From Closterium sp. NIES-65 (lineage: Eukaryota; Streptophyta; Zygnematophyceae; Desmidiales; Closteriaceae): a DNA stretch of 64,000 nucleotides. The position numbers were made by a program, and so were the translations under genes. This document shows positions 10,023-22,500 of this stretch, piece by piece. The stretch is taken from contig CANXME010002068.1 of assembly GCA_948144175.1 (NCBI GenBank), positions 4,092,001-4,156,000 on the forward strand, in the 5' to 3' direction. The notes under the pieces were generated by a model. That model was not told the DNA's origin. It did no database searches and saw only the letters and a program-made list of their open reading frames with translations. Position 1 is the first letter of the stretch. Each line of letters starts with the position of its first letter.

Positions 10023-13000
10023 TCCGAAGGCAGAGCTGAGAGCGAGTGGCGAGTAGGCAGAGGATTGGCCTGAGGCGAGGAGTACGTGAAGCTAAAGCGC
10101 TGAAGGACCTGCTGCACCATGTGTGACTGAGTCAGGGTAATGGTGCGGCGTGCTCTGTCCCGGGTGATCTGCAAGCCAAGGTAGCTGCGCAGTTCACCAA
10201 GGTCTGTGCACGTGTCTCTCTTCTGCAGCTCGGACTTCACGTGGGCAAGTCCAGCAGTGTCAGCAGTGGCAAAGACCAAGTCGTCGACGTACACGAGGAT
10301 GTAGAACGGCGGCAAAGAGGTGTCGGTGCGCAGAAACAGCGACGGGTCGGCAGTAGAGGGAGCAAACCCAAGAGCCGCAAGCGTAGTCCTCAGTGTGTCG
10401 TGCCACTCACGCGGTGCCTGGCGGAGACCGTAGACTGGCCGCCGGAGGCTCCACTGGGTACCAGGAGGAAAAGTCCCAGTGAAGCCAGGTGGGCGGCGCA
10501 GCCAGATCTCCTCGTGCAGGCTACCCTGCAAGAAAGCAGTGCTGAAGTCAAGAGAGTGAAGCTCGTAGTCGCGCTGAGCAGCTTTCTGAAAGTAGGTGGG
10601 AGAGAAGGTGTGAAAGTAGTCAACTCCCTGCCGCTGACTGAAGCCACGAGCCACGTACCGCGCCTTGAAGACAGGTGGAGAACCTGGCGGCCGCTTCACC
10701 CTGAAGATCCACATGCCACTGACGATGTTCGCCCCAAGTGGGGGAACCGCGTCAACGTAGGTGCCTGTGGACTTCCAGGAAGCCATCTCTGCATCCATAG
10801 CTGCCTGCCACTGAGAGGAGTAGGGACCCTCTACGGCCTCCGCGTAAGAGCGCGGAGTCGGGATGTCAAGTGCATCTGGGTCTCCCTCAGGGGTAAGCAG
10901 TACGGACACGAGATGAGGTGAAGCAGCAGCCAGACACTGGAACTCCTCCTGCCTGTCCTCAAGGACGTCCATGCCAAGGGCACACTCACCCCCGACGGAC
11001 GGAGGACAGACAGACTTAGACTCAGCGACAAGACTAGCAGCGTAGTCTAGACGACAGCGAGCAGCAAAGTCGACGAGCTCAGCAACTAGGGCAGACGCAG
11101 CAGTGGACTCAAAAGAAGGGTCAGTGACGACAGTAGCAAGGAGACGTGTGACAGTAGGACTGGCAGCACGAAGAGAGTCCGACTTCGGGTCGGCAAGAGC
11201 AGGAAGAGAAGACTCAGGAGGAGAAGGCAAAGGGGCACGCAGAGGAGCAGTGGACGGACGCAGAGACATCCGGTGCGGGCCAGGGACAGGAGGAGGACGC
11301 TGACGCGAACTGCGACCACTAGTGCGAGCAGAACGGACAGGCGACGCGGGGCGAGACGCAGGCTCACGACGCTCAGCAAGACTTCCAATAGGACCAGTGT
11401 AGGGAGACGGAGCAGGCAGTGGGGAGGTCGGCTGTAACTGTTACTGCGACGGGACAGGCTGTGGACACTCTAAGGGAGGAGGAGGACCAGTAGAAGACGG
11501 GAGACCAAGAACCTGCTGAAGGAGCGGAGCGAAGTACAACCGAGGTCGCGCGGCGACTCCAGACACAACAGGGACAGCACCAGCACCCCCAGCGGCAGCA
11601 CCAGCACCAGTAGCAGCTCCAGCTCCAGTACCTCCAGCAGCACCAGTAGTACCCCCAGCAGGACCGCCTCCAGGACCGACAGTAGGAGCCTCCGTGCCAA
11701 CACCCGCAGCAGCTCCAGCTCCAGAAGTACTCGCAGGCCCAGCAGCTCCAGTACTCCCAGTACGAGCACCTCCGAGACCTGTGGCACCAGCTCCCCCAGC
11801 AGCAACAGAACCTCCAGTACCCGCAGCACCTCCAGCTCCAGCAGCTCGCCTCCTGCACCGGGCAAACCACTCACGCAGCTCCTGTGGAGAGAGTGGCTCT
11901 CGGCACGACGAAGCACCCGGAGAACCGCCACGCACAGCACCAGCAGGCCTAGCTCCCTCAGGCTCCGCACCCCCAGGCTCAGTACCTCCACGCGTAGCAC
12001 CCCCAGGCTCAGCACCCCTAGGCTCAGTACCCCCAGGCGTAGCACCCCCAGGCTCAGTACCCCCAGACTCAGCACCCCCAGTAGTAGCACTCACACGCTC
12101 AGCATCCCCAGAGTCAGCACCCTCAGCAGCACCAGAGTCACCAGTGACCTCGACAGGCTCGACTACGTCTACCTGGACACACCTGAAGGGGCAGGACCCT
12201 GAGGGGGGAGGGGGTCTACCGGGGGGGGACCTGGCACAAGGAAGAGCGGTGGCGGGGGGAGGGACGGAGTGCGGTAGGGGAAGAGGCGGTAGTAGGGAAC
12301 CGACTCGTCAAACGTGACGTCCTGGGAGGACAGAACACGACGAGAGGTGGGGTGGTAGAACTGCCACCCTCGCGCGTCAGGGGGGAAGCCAAGGAAGACG
12401 CAAGGAGCAGCACGAGGGGAAAGCTTCTCCGCAGACAAGTCGCGGACAAACGCCCGAGATCCCCAGACACGGAACGCAGACGCATCGCCTACCTTCCCCG
12501 TCCACAGCTCAGCTGGGGAGGTTTCCGGCAAGGAGACCCTGGGGTGAAGGTTGATCTGATGCGCCGCGTACCGAACCGCAAACGGCCACAGAAAATGGGG
12601 GGCAGCCGCATGCATCATGGACGTACGGGCGACGTCCATGACCATGCCAATGCGGCGCTCAGCAATCCCATTTTTCTGTGGAGAGTCCGGAAGCGTAAAG
12701 GTCTGGCGGATGCCTCGCGCACGACAGTAGGCTCGCACAAGGCCAGAGGAGAACTCTCCGCCTCGGTCAGAGTGCAGACGCAGAACAGGAAAGTCCGAGC
12801 CGAAGCTCCTCCTGAGCTGGAGACAAGGTGCGCGGATCCAGTCGATCAACACCTCAGTGACATCACCCTTGCTGCTCAAGGGGAAGACTGTGGTGTAACG
12901 CGAGTAGTCGTCAACCACCTGCAGGAAGTAGCGCTCGTGACCCTGTCCACGGACGCGGGCTGGGCCCCACACGTCCATGTGAAGCGTCTGCAGCGGGGCC

Positions 13001-15483
13001 TCTGTCGAGGGAAACTGAGAGGAGTGAGGGGCAGCCCGCATCCGCCCCTCGACACAGGGGACGCAGGTGGGGCCAGGCCCCGGAGGAAGGGGAGGGAGGG
13101 ACCGGGGAAGACCAGAGAAAAGGACACGGGAGGCCATGCCTCGAAGACGAGGCAGGGAGGGGTGACCAAGGCGGTGGTGCCAGAGGAGAGTCTCGTGAGA
13201 CAGGAGGCGACACGAGCAGGGGGCAGACTCAGGACCAGACCTGGACGCTGCAGCAAACACCTGACCCGACGCAGCTACCTGACCAGACGCAGGGACAGGA
13301 GGAGACTCAGTGGTCAGGGTGTACAGGCTCGACCCCGGCCGACGCATAAACGTGGCCAGGTGTCGGCCTGTGCGAGCGTCCGAGCAGTGAGTCACCCGCT
13401 GACTCGCAGGAGTAAACTGGTGAACCCTCGCATCCTGTAGGTCAGCACCACTCACCAAGTTCGTAGAGAACGAGGGGAGGTAAAGACCAGACAAGGTGCC
13501 AGAGGGGGCCGCCGGACACGGGAGGATAGTGGAGAAGTGAGAAAGGACAGGATGTCAAGATACTAGCAATGGGTAGGCTTAGGAGCCATGGTTGAGTTCG
13601 AGTAAGTTTAGGAGAGTCGAGAAATTGGAAGAGAAGAAGTGGTTTCACTATAGAGCGAGCAGTACATATAGGCAAAATGAAAGGTGCACCACCAAAACAG
13701 AACATTGTATAACTACAGTAATCTACACTACAGGCAGTTACAAAACAATATATAAAACTATATATTATTCTGACACAGGACCCCCAGAGGGGTCTGCTAG
13801 GGAGACTGCAACCGGCCGACCAAGCGGCTTGAGTGTGGTGCGGTCTCAAAAGAAGGAGCGAGAAGCCCCTGAGTCAAGTGTGAAGGTGAGGGAGGCCGAA
13901 GCCGACGCGGTACCTGCGAGCGAAGACTCACCAGCACCTGAGGACGCAAACGCACTGGCACCTAGAGCAGCAGCCTCACTGGCACCTAGAGCAGCAGCCT
14001 CACTGGCACCTAGAGCAGCAGTCTCACCAGTACCTAGAGCAGCAGTCTCAATGCCCAGGTCGGGCGGGAAACACCGGTAACAGTCACCCTCATCACTAAT
14101 AGACACAGCATACATGGCAGAAAGGATAGCATCAAAATCAAGATCATAGATGGCAACTCCCGCCCTAGATAGCTCGCCCCAGCGAGGGATCTCTGTGGCC
14201 TCCGGGAACTGGTGACGCCACGCGTCCGTCAGGCGGCCAAAGCAGCGCTGGGTGGGGTGCGCACACCCACACTGCTCACCCGCACGGTCGCCGGTGCGTA
14301 GGACGTAGGTGCACGGACCAAAGCCCCCACCCCACTGGCGTGCAGTGTACCACTCACGGAGCTGCTGAGGGGACAAGGTCTCACGACCGCGCTGCTGCTG
14401 CTGGCGCGGACCACCACCGGAGCCACTCCTCTGCGTAGACCCGCGACCAGCTCCACCGCCACCCCCGCCGCCTCCGCCGCCTCCGCCGCCTTCGCTACTA
14501 CCGCCGCCTTTGCCGCCTCCTCCACCGCCACCACCTCCGCCACCTTCGCTCCCACCGCCACCGCCGCCGCCGCCTCCGCCTCCACTGCCGCCATCGACAC
14601 CTCCACCCCCACCTCCACTCCCACCGCCACCCCCACACCCCCCGCCGCCTCCACCTCCACCTCCACCGCCCCCGCTCGCTCCTCCAGTGCCCCTGCCCCC
14701 CTTGCCCCTGCTAGAGCGGCGTCTCCCGCTAGGGGCAGACGCCGCACCGACCGACTCAAGACCAAGGAGGTTGGCCGCAGCAGCAGAGGCAACAGAGGGC
14801 AGAAGGGGGGAGGGGGAATACCCCTCAAAGATGGGGGTGCGCGGGTCACCACGAGAGGCCCCTACAGCGACTATGCTCTTCTCTGCCGCTAGGAGGGACT
14901 TCTCGAGGAGGTTAACAGTGAGAGTGGTGGGACAGACTGAGAGGAAGTTGTCCCTGACTACGCGAAGGGAGTCAGGGAGGCGAGTGACTATGTAGTAGAG
15001 AGTGATGTACATGGGGGGGGGGTTCTTGGCGCAGAAGTCAGCAGGAAGCGCAGCGCGGTAGCGAGTGTCACTAGTGCGGAGGTGCGTAATGAGGTCAGCG
15101 ACTGTGGGAAAGGCAGCAAGGTCAGGGAAGAGGTACGGTAGCATGAGACGGCTCAGTGCAGCAGCGGCAGGGGAGGAGTAGCGTGCAACTATAGCGTCGT
15201 ACAAGGTCTGAGCACTCTTGTACTGACTAAAGTGTGCACGCTCAGAGGTAGGGAGGTGGCGACGCACAGCAAGACGTGCAGCAGCATCGCGCGTGGCCCA
15301 CTGTGAGCGAACAGTGGCGTCAGCATCAGCAGCAGGAGCAGGAGAGGCACCAGAGGTGAGGTCAAAGAGGGAGAGACCGTCTGCCCTATCGCACTATAAG
15401 AACAGCTGCAGGTCATCTACCCAGACGTCAAAGCCAATGGCTCGACCCTCGGCGTCAAAAGCGAGGACACTAGGGGTAGCCAT
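10023..15483 (-). pseudogene. copia D Gag-Pol remains
   Basis: Domains read leftwards. Gag opens with a MATPSVLAFDAEG start near 15483. A Gly-rich block lies at 14460-14700 and the Cys/His motif CTYVLRTGDRAGEQC near 14255-14310. The protease motif TLDSGAS is near 13860. The integrase has HHRLGHPSLP, MDVWGP, HSDRGGEF and NGIAERRIGM. An Ala/Gly repeat linker follows at 11500-12150. The reverse transcriptase has the WIFRVKRPPGS, LDFSTAFLQ and YVDD motifs. The frame is broken several times, so no functional protein is expected. Non-element sequence of about 20 bp lies between its end and the LTR of element C. Confidence 0.88.
13553..13775 (-). repeat. solo LTR inside copia D
   Basis: A 223-bp block runs from TGTCAAGATACT to ATTCTGACA and interrupts the protease-to-pre-integrase region of D. 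It is flanked by a perfect 5-bp target duplication CAGGA (13548-13552 and 13776-13780). On the minus strand it reads TGTCAGAATAATATAT... with the CTGTAGTG core of the short-LTR copia families. It is therefore most likely what remains after the two LTRs of an inserted copia recombined. Confidence 0.88.
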
Positions 15484-15539
15484 GACAACAGTAGACTTGC
15501 AGCGCTAACTGTAGAGCAGGGGCAGTGCAGTGACAGAGG

Positions 15540-16530
15540 CGCTGCGCTCACCAGACAGGGCGGTTCGGGCAGCTCGGGCGGCTCGGCAGCAACTGTGGCT
15601 CGACGGCACCCGCGGCTCGGCTCCTCAGCTGCTCAGGCGGCTCGGGCTGCTCGGGCGGCTCGGGCGGCTCGGGCAGCTCGGGTGGCTCGGGCGGCTCCGT
15701 AGGTAGGGCGACGGGCAGCTAGACGGCTCGGCGGCTCGGCTGCTGGGCGACTCGGCGGCTCGGTTGCTCGGCTGCTGGGCGGTTCGACTGCTGGGCCGAA
15801 GGTAGACGGCGAGGCCGAAGGTAGGCGGCGGGGCCGGAGATGGGTGGCGGGGCAGCTGATAGATGGCGGGGCCGCAGGTATGCGGCGCGGCCAGAGGTAG
15901 GCGGTGAGGCCGAAAGTAGGCGGCGGGGCCACAGGTATGCGGCGAGGCCGAAGGTAGGCGGCGGGGCCGCAGGTAGACGGCGAGGCCGAAGGTAGGCGGC
16001 GGGGCCGCTGATAGGTGGTAGGGCCGCAGGTATGCGGCGGGGCCAGAGGTAGGCGGTGAGGCCGAAAGTAGGCGGCGGGGCCACAGGTATGCGGCGAGGC
16101 CGCAGGCAGACGGCGAGGCCGAATGTAGGCGGCGGGGCCGGAGATGGGTGGCGGGGCCGCTGATAGGTGGCGGGGCCGCAGGTATGCGGCGGGGCCAGAG
16201 GTAGGCGGTGAGGACAAAAGTAGGCGGCGGGGCCACAGGTATGCGGCGAGGCCGCAGGTAGACGGCGAGGCCAAAGGTAGGCGGCGGGGCCGGAGATGGG
16301 TGGCGGGGCCGCTGATAGGTGGCGGGGCCGCAGGTATGCGGCGGGGCCAGAGGTAGGCGGTGAGGCCGAAAGTAGGCGGCGGGGCCGCAGGTATGCGGCG
16401 AGGCCGAAGGTAGGCGGCGGGGCCGCAGGTAGGCGGCGAGGCCGCAGGTAGGCGGCGAGGCCGAAGGTAGACGGCGGGGCCGCAGGTAGGTGCGACACAG
16501 CCGCTAGTGCGGCGCGACACAGTGAGAAAG
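15540..16530 (-). repeat. GC-rich tandem-repeat leader of copia D
   Basis: About 1 kb between the 5' LTR and Gag is made of imperfect units, roughly 27 bp long, built on GGTAGGCGGCGGGGCCGCAG. All frames on both strands are almost stop-free, which yields Pro/Arg/Ala-rich reading frames that I do not consider genes. Similar but non-identical leaders precede Gag in GH, B and L. Confidence 0.8.
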
Positions 16531-16638
16531 GGGGAGCACGACTCGGGCTAGGGCTGAGCGCGCTCCGGGCAGGAAAAAAAAAAGGTCGAATGTGTGGGCC
16601 CTAGGAATAGTTCCCACGAGGGAACCTGCTCGATACCA

Positions 16639-16761
16639 TGAGAAAAGTGAAACGAGAATGATGTGCACTAAGGAATGGAAAGTGGTACAAATATGCAACC
16701 CTAGAAATGTGTACCCATATAGGCTACCCCACTACAGCCTACAGAACATTATGATTTGACA
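16639..16761 (-). repeat. 5' LTR of copia D
   Basis: On the minus strand a 123-bp LTR runs from TGTCAAATCATAATG to CTTTTCTCA. It is followed by the primer site TGGTATCGAGCAGG (plus-strand 16625-16638). It is close to the 121-bp LTRs of GH. The matching 3' LTR is not in the window. Confidence 0.88.
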
Positions 16762-17609
16762 CACAGCTGCGCGGGCACAAAACCACAACCCCCCTGACGC
16801 CGAGGGTAGGGCAGAATACCAAGTGTTATGACCTCCCGCCTGAAATTCAGCCGCTGTGTAGTCGAAATTGCTGTCTGTGGCGAAATCTTCACTGTCGAAA
16901 AACCCCGAAAAAGCCCAAGGTAAACTCTGTCGAAGTCCCTTCGAAAGAATATCGTTTTTGCAGGGGCTCGGCATTAAGAAAATCTTCTTGTTGTCTTGTT
17001 GTCGCGACTGTTGCTGCAGCATCTCTCTTGACTGCCACCTCATAATCCCCCGCGTGGGAGTATCGAATCACTTCATTGCCGCCCAATCTCCACTTGGCAG
17101 CTGCTGCAATCCCGAATTGCTGCTGCCGTTTGGCTGGTTGCTGTGGCGAAAATCTTCGCTGTAGTGTTCTAGCTGTCGGCGCCCTCGGCAGTTTTGTCTA
17201 GACTCGCCCAGGCCTTTGTCGCGTTGCTTACTATGGGTCGCCCAGAACTATGGGTCTACTGGGATCGAATTTCACGGAACCTAGCCCGCATCGACGCCGC
17301 AGATCTCGCTGTAGAATTTCCCCATGTGGCTTCGAAGTACGCCGTAAACCGCTGAAATAGCTGGCGAGCAGACGTTCACCCGTCTCCCACCGTTGGAATA
17401 AAACCTCGAAAATCATGGTTGTTGAAGTAGTCCCAAAGTATTTTCCGCCGCGTAACCCCGACGCTTCCGCTGTTAACCCTGGTACTCTGACGTTCACCCG
17501 TCTTCGCACCCGTCGAAATTACTTAGCGAATCCCAGGTATCCTTGGCGATACACCGCTCGCCGCGCCTCCATGTAACAATATCAAACCCTTTCGGGGGTC
17601 TATCAAATA
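16762..17609. other. anonymous sequence with possible LTR and primer site
   Basis: I see no credible gene here. On the minus strand, 16812-16831 reads GGTCATAACACTTGGTATTC. This resembles an LTR end (..CATAACA) with a CT spacer and a TGGTAT primer-site start, the same arrangement as in element I. The rest may be part of a long LTR or a decayed internal region; motifs such as CGAAAATCTTC recur. D was inserted at its left edge. Confidence 0.35.
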
Positions 17610-17785
17610 TGTGACAATAGTAAGCACAGTGAGGAGCCAAAGCTAGGGTTTAGCTAGCTAGGCAAGAGAGAAATGAACAAAGGAGGGGTTTCACTAGCAG
17701 CAGTTGGGATACATATAGCAAACCCTAACAGGGTTGTACTCACTATAGAGCACCCCACTACAGGCTAGATAATAACATTCTGACA
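17610..17785 (-). repeat. solo LTR of the F family
   Basis: A 176-bp block reads on the minus strand from TGTCAGAATGTTATT to ATTGTCACA. Its first 80 bases align with the LTR of element F (TAGCCTGTAGTGGGGTGCTC, then GTACAACCC and TAGGGTTTGCTAT). Flanks AAATA and GAATA could be a target duplication with one change. No internal sequence accompanies it, so it is a solo LTR. Confidence 0.8.
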
Positions 17786-19229
17786 GAATAGACTCCGAAA
17801 TTCGCGGTGGATTGGTGTACGGGCTCAACCTTTCACTCCGGAGATCTGCTGGAGCACCCACAAATTTCCTTCCATTTGTTTTGTGTATTCACCTCCCGAA
17901 AATTTCTCTTGCCGCCGTTCACCCAGCGTTCGCTTTTGTCGGATGAGGTATAACTCCTTGTTGCCCGCGATTTTTCTGACATTCGGTGAAGGCGCGAACG
18001 CTATCGTAGCCGGGTCATCTTTATCGGATAAAAAAGTCGGACCGGCCGCTTCGCTGCCCACCGCGTCTATCGCGTTTAAAACTCTTCAGCTTCGGAAATC
18101 CCTTCTTCGCCGCTATACCGCCGTCGGGTAGACCGTTGAATCAGGAGAAACTCCGACAGCTGCACCAACTGCTTCAGCTCCGACTTTTTCGGCGGGGTAA
18201 CTGCTGCCGATGGTCCGGTTTTGTCGGGGCCGAAACAGTGTCGCTCCCAGAAAATTTCTTGTACGCCCAGCTGTGGAACTAGCACAATACCCGCGCTTTT
18301 TAGCCAGCACAGGGCTAAACACAGGGCCCCACCTTTGGATCCAGTGGCCAATAGGACTTACACCTTGCCTTCGAGGCCTTCTGGGCGTGAGGTATGTGAA
18401 ACGTCGGTAGACTTTGGACGGTAGGGAGCTCCTTCTGCTACCGCCGCTTAGCCGCAAAACTCGGCCCTGAGCAAAAAGTCGTCGCAGTAGGTCGTTTTCG
18501 CCCCTCCTGAAGCTCAGAATCCGTTTCTCTCGCCAGACCCGTATTTGTCGCAACTCTGTTTATTGTGACCGGTAGACCAGGCGAAATTCGCGGGTCTAGA
18601 CGCTGCGATAAACCGTTGTCCCGTTGGTGTACTGCCCTGTCTGCGGCGCAACTTCCCTTGATCAGTGGGAGCCTGTGCCGCCTGAAGTACAGTGTCGGCT
18701 GCTGCTGTTGCTCTGAAAATTTCGGCCGACCTTGTTGCAAACGCAGAAGTGACCCTAACGTAGACAGTCTAGTTGTAGGCGGCCTTTTCCGAACTTTTCG
18801 GCGGTTCGAAAATAACTTTCGTCCCACACTGTGCCGCACCTGCCGAAAACGCCAAAGACGCACACTCCTGCAGCCACACCGGCCACACCCGGGCGGAACA
18901 ACGGTAGACCCCCGCTTTCTTCGGGGTCTCTCCTCGCCGTTTGCATTTTCCGACGCAAATCACCATGCGCCTGGCCTGTCCGGCCAGCTGTCGTTTCTGC
19001 CGTGAAGCCACCCGAAATCTTCGAGCACAGTGATGATGCTCACAACGTGCCGAAGACCTCCGTGATTCTCGTGCGCAACTTGACGAAAACGCCTGACACC
19101 ACTTGCTGCACGCATTAACTCCGATTTCTTCGTGCGCAGTTGACGACCACGTGAAAACTTCAACTCGCACGACCAGCTGCTCCAAGAATTTCGCGCATGC
19201 AGTGACGACAATTGTCCTGACGCCAACAG
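17786..19229. other. anonymous non-coding stretch
   Basis: This 1.4-kb stretch has open frames up to about 145 codons on both strands, but none shows a recognisable domain or a coding-like composition. CGAAAA/TTTTCG and TTCGGCGG words recur, as in 16830-17600, so both parts may be one old element split by the solo LTR. GH was inserted at its right edge. Confidence 0.3.
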
Positions 19230-19350
19230 TGAAGAAAGTAGAACGAGAATGAATGACTAAGGAATGGAAGTGATACCAATATGCAACCCTAGAAATGTGT
19301 ACCCCATATGGACTACCCCACTATAGCCTACACAATATTATATTTTGACA
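19230..19350 (-). repeat. 3' LTR of copia GH
   Basis: On the minus strand this 121-bp LTR runs from TGTCAAAATATAATATTG to TTTCTTCA. It is preceded by the polypurine tract CTATGGGGGTG. It differs from the 5' LTR at 34348-34468 at three positions. Confidence 0.92.
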
Positions 19351-19557
19351 CACCCCCATAGGCAAAGTGGGGGAGAACAAGGGGTCACAAGACCAGTCAA
19401 GCAAAGCAGACAAAGCTCAGGGTGGATCACGACGTCACCACACAGTCCGAGCACAAGGTCAAGGCCACAAGGCCAGTTCACATGCAAGAGTACACATGTA
19501 TATATAAGGCTAAACAAGCAAGAGCAGGTATATATATATGTAAGAGTACAAGCAAGG

Positions 19558-22500
19558 TCAAGGGGTGAGCAAGTGAGGCAAGACAAGCACAAGACCCAGC
19601 TGAGTGCAGAAGCGCTGATGATCACAAGGCGGAAGTGCCTTGGTGAAAACATCAGCAGTGTTGGCCTCAAAGGCCACGTACGCAAGTCGCAACTGACCAC
19701 GCTGTTGCAACTCACGAGCAAGAAAGTAGCGAAGAGCAATATGCTTCGTCCTGTGCTCCAGGCGCTGCTCCCGACACAAGGCTAGCATGGCCTTGTTGTC
19801 TACGTACAGCACCGGAGGAGAACGAGGCGGCTCTCCGAGGTCAGTTAGCAGGTAGGTAAGCCAGCGAAGCTCCTGTGCAGCCATGGCCCCAGCGTAGATC
19901 TCAGCCTCACAACTGGAGCCGAGAACAGAAGACGAGCAAGTAGCCCGCCACGAAACAGAGCCGGAACCAAGGCTGAAGGTGTAACCCTGTGACGACCGCT
20001 GCGTAGCCTGGTCGTCAGCCCAAGAAGCGTCCGCGTGCCCAGTGAGGACCACTGGACTCCGCCCTCCAAGCACTAGCCCCATGCCCGACGTACTGCACAA
20101 GTAGCGTAACACCCTCTTCGCTGCAGCCATGTGCTCTGGTCTGTGTCTCCCACGAGCAACATAGCGTGCAAGAATGCTAACAGGGTATGCAAGGTCAGGT
20201 CGTGTGCAGGTCATCAGGTACATGAGGCAGCCAACAAGCTCTGGGTACGGGCCACTCGACTCTACGGACTCATCCGAAGGCAGAGCTGAGAGCGAGTGGC
20301 GAGTAGACAGAGGAGTGGCCTGAGGCGAGGAGTACGTGAAGCCGAAGCGCTGAAGGACCTGCTGCACCATGTGTGACTGAGTCAGGGTAATGGTGCGGCG
20401 TGCTCTGTCCCGGGTGATCTGCAAGCCAAGGTAGCTGCGCAGTTCACCCAGGTCTGTGCACGTGTGTCTCTTCTGCAGCTCGAACTTCACGTGGGCGAGT
20501 CCAGCAGTGTCACCTGTGGCAAAGACCAAGTCGTCGACGTACACGAGGATGTAGAACGGCGGCAGAGAGGTGTTGGTGCGTAGAAACAGCGACGGGTCAG
20601 CAGTAGAGGGAGCAAACCCAAGAGCCGCAAGTGTAGTCCTCAGTGTGTCGTGCCACTCGCGCGGTGCCTGGCGGAGACCGTAGACTGGCCGTCGGAGGTT
20701 CCACTGGGTGCCAGGAGGGAAAGTCCCAGTGAAGCCAGGTGGACGGCGCAACCAGATCTCCTCGTGTAGGCTACCCTGTAGGAAAGCAGTGCTGAAGTCA
20801 AGGGAGTGAAGCTCGTAGTCACGCTGAGCGGCTATGTGTAGCAGCACCCGAAGAGTGGTCATCTTCGGGGTGGGAGAGAAGGTCTGAAAGTAGTCAACTC
20901 CCTGCCGCTGACTGAAGCCACGAGCCAGGTACCGCGCCTTGAAGACAGGTGGAGAGCCCGGCGGCCGCTTCACCCTGAAGATCCACATGCCACTGACGAT
21001 GTTCGCCCTAGGAGGGGGAACCGCGTCAACGTAGGTGCCTATGGACTTCCAGGAAGCCATCTCTGCATCCATAGCTGCCTGCCACTGAGAGGAGTAGGGA
21101 CCCTCTACGGCCTCCGCGTAAGAGCGCGGAGTCGGGATGTTTAGTGCATCCGGGTCTCCCTCAGGGGTAAGCAGTACAGACGCGAGATGAGGCGAAGCAG
21201 CAGCCAGACACTGGAACTCCTCCTCCCTGTCCTCAAGGACGTCCGTGCCAAGAGCACACTCACCCCCAACGGACGGAGGACAGACAGACGTAGACTCAGC
21301 AACAAGACTAGCAGCGTAGTCTAGACGACAGCGAGCAGCAAAGTCGACGAGCTCAGCAACAAGAGCAGACGCAGCAGTGGACTCAAAGGAGGGGTCAGTG
21401 ACGTCAGTAGCAAGGAGACGCGTGACAGTAGGACTGGCAGCACGAAGAGAGTCCGACTCAGGGTCGGCAAGCTCAGGAAGAGAGGACTCAGGAGGAGAGG
21501 GCAAAGGGGCACGCAGAGGAGCAGTTGACGGACGCAGAGACATCCGGTGCGTGCCAGGGACAGGAGGAGGACGCTGACGCGAAATGCGACCACTAGTGCG
21601 AGCAGCACGAACAGGCGACGCAGGACGAGACGCAGGCTCACGACGCTCAGCAAGACCTCCAGTAGGACCAGTGTACGGGGAAGGAGAAGGCAGTGGGGAG
21701 GCCGGCGGTAACTGTGACTGCGACTGGACAGGCGGTGGACACTCTAAGGGAGGAGGAAGACCAAGAACCTGCTGAAGGAGCGGAACAAAGTACGGTCGAG
21801 GCCGCGCGGCGACTCCAGACACAGCAGGGATAGCACCAGCACCCCCAGCGGCAGCACCAGCGTCAACAGCACCTCCAGCTGCAGTACCTCCAGCAGCACC
21901 AGTAGCACCCGCAGCAGGACCGCCGCCAGGACTGACAGCAGCAGCCTCAGCGCCAACACCCTCAGCAGCTCCGACTCCAGTAGCACTCGCAGGACTAGCA
22001 CCTCCGAGACCGGCGGCACCAGCACCCTCAGCAGTCGAAGAAGCACCAGCTCCAGTAGTACGCCTCCAGCGCCGGGCAAACCACTCGCGCAGCTCCTGTG
22101 GAGAGAGTGGCTCCCGCCGAGACGAAGCACCCGGAGACCACCAGGCCCAGCACCGCCAGACGCCACACGAGTCCGCACCCCCAGGCTCAGTAGCTCCAGA
22201 CTCAGCACCCCCAGGCTCAGCAGCTCCATACGCAGCACCCCCAGGCGAAGCACCCCCAGTTGTAGCACCCCCAGGCTCAGCACCCCTAGTCGTAGCACCC
22301 CCAGGCTCAGCACCCTCAGGCACAGCACCCCCAGTCGCAGCACCCCCAGACTCAGCACCCCCAGGCTCAGCACCCACACGCGCAGCACCCCCAGAGTCAG
22401 CACCCCCAGGCTCAGCACCCGCAGCAGGACCAGAGTCACCAGCAACCTCGACCGGCTCGACTGCATCTACCTGGGACACACCTGAAGGGGCAGGATCCTG

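Larger units (their letters stand above)
10023..16761 (-). mobile_element. Ty1/copia retrotransposon D, decayed
   Basis: This copia of the A/B lineage runs leftwards. It has a 123-bp 5' LTR (16639-16761), a tandem-repeat leader (about 15540-16530), Gag from about 15483, a protease, an integrase at about 12170-13500, and a reverse transcriptase. It is cut off at its left end next to element C, so RNase H and the 3' LTR are missing. A solo LTR with its own target duplication sits inside at 13553-13775. I count about five breaks. By decay it is older than A, B and GH. Confidence 0.9.

Noticed and set aside
14510-14995. Poly-Pro protein on the plus strand
   Set aside because: It is the antisense of the Gly-rich Gag tract of copia D.
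15625-16520. Pro/Arg-rich frames of up to 295 codons on the minus strand
   Set aside because: They come from the GC-rich tandem repeat of the copia D leader, which lacks stops in all phases. No domain or start context supports a gene.
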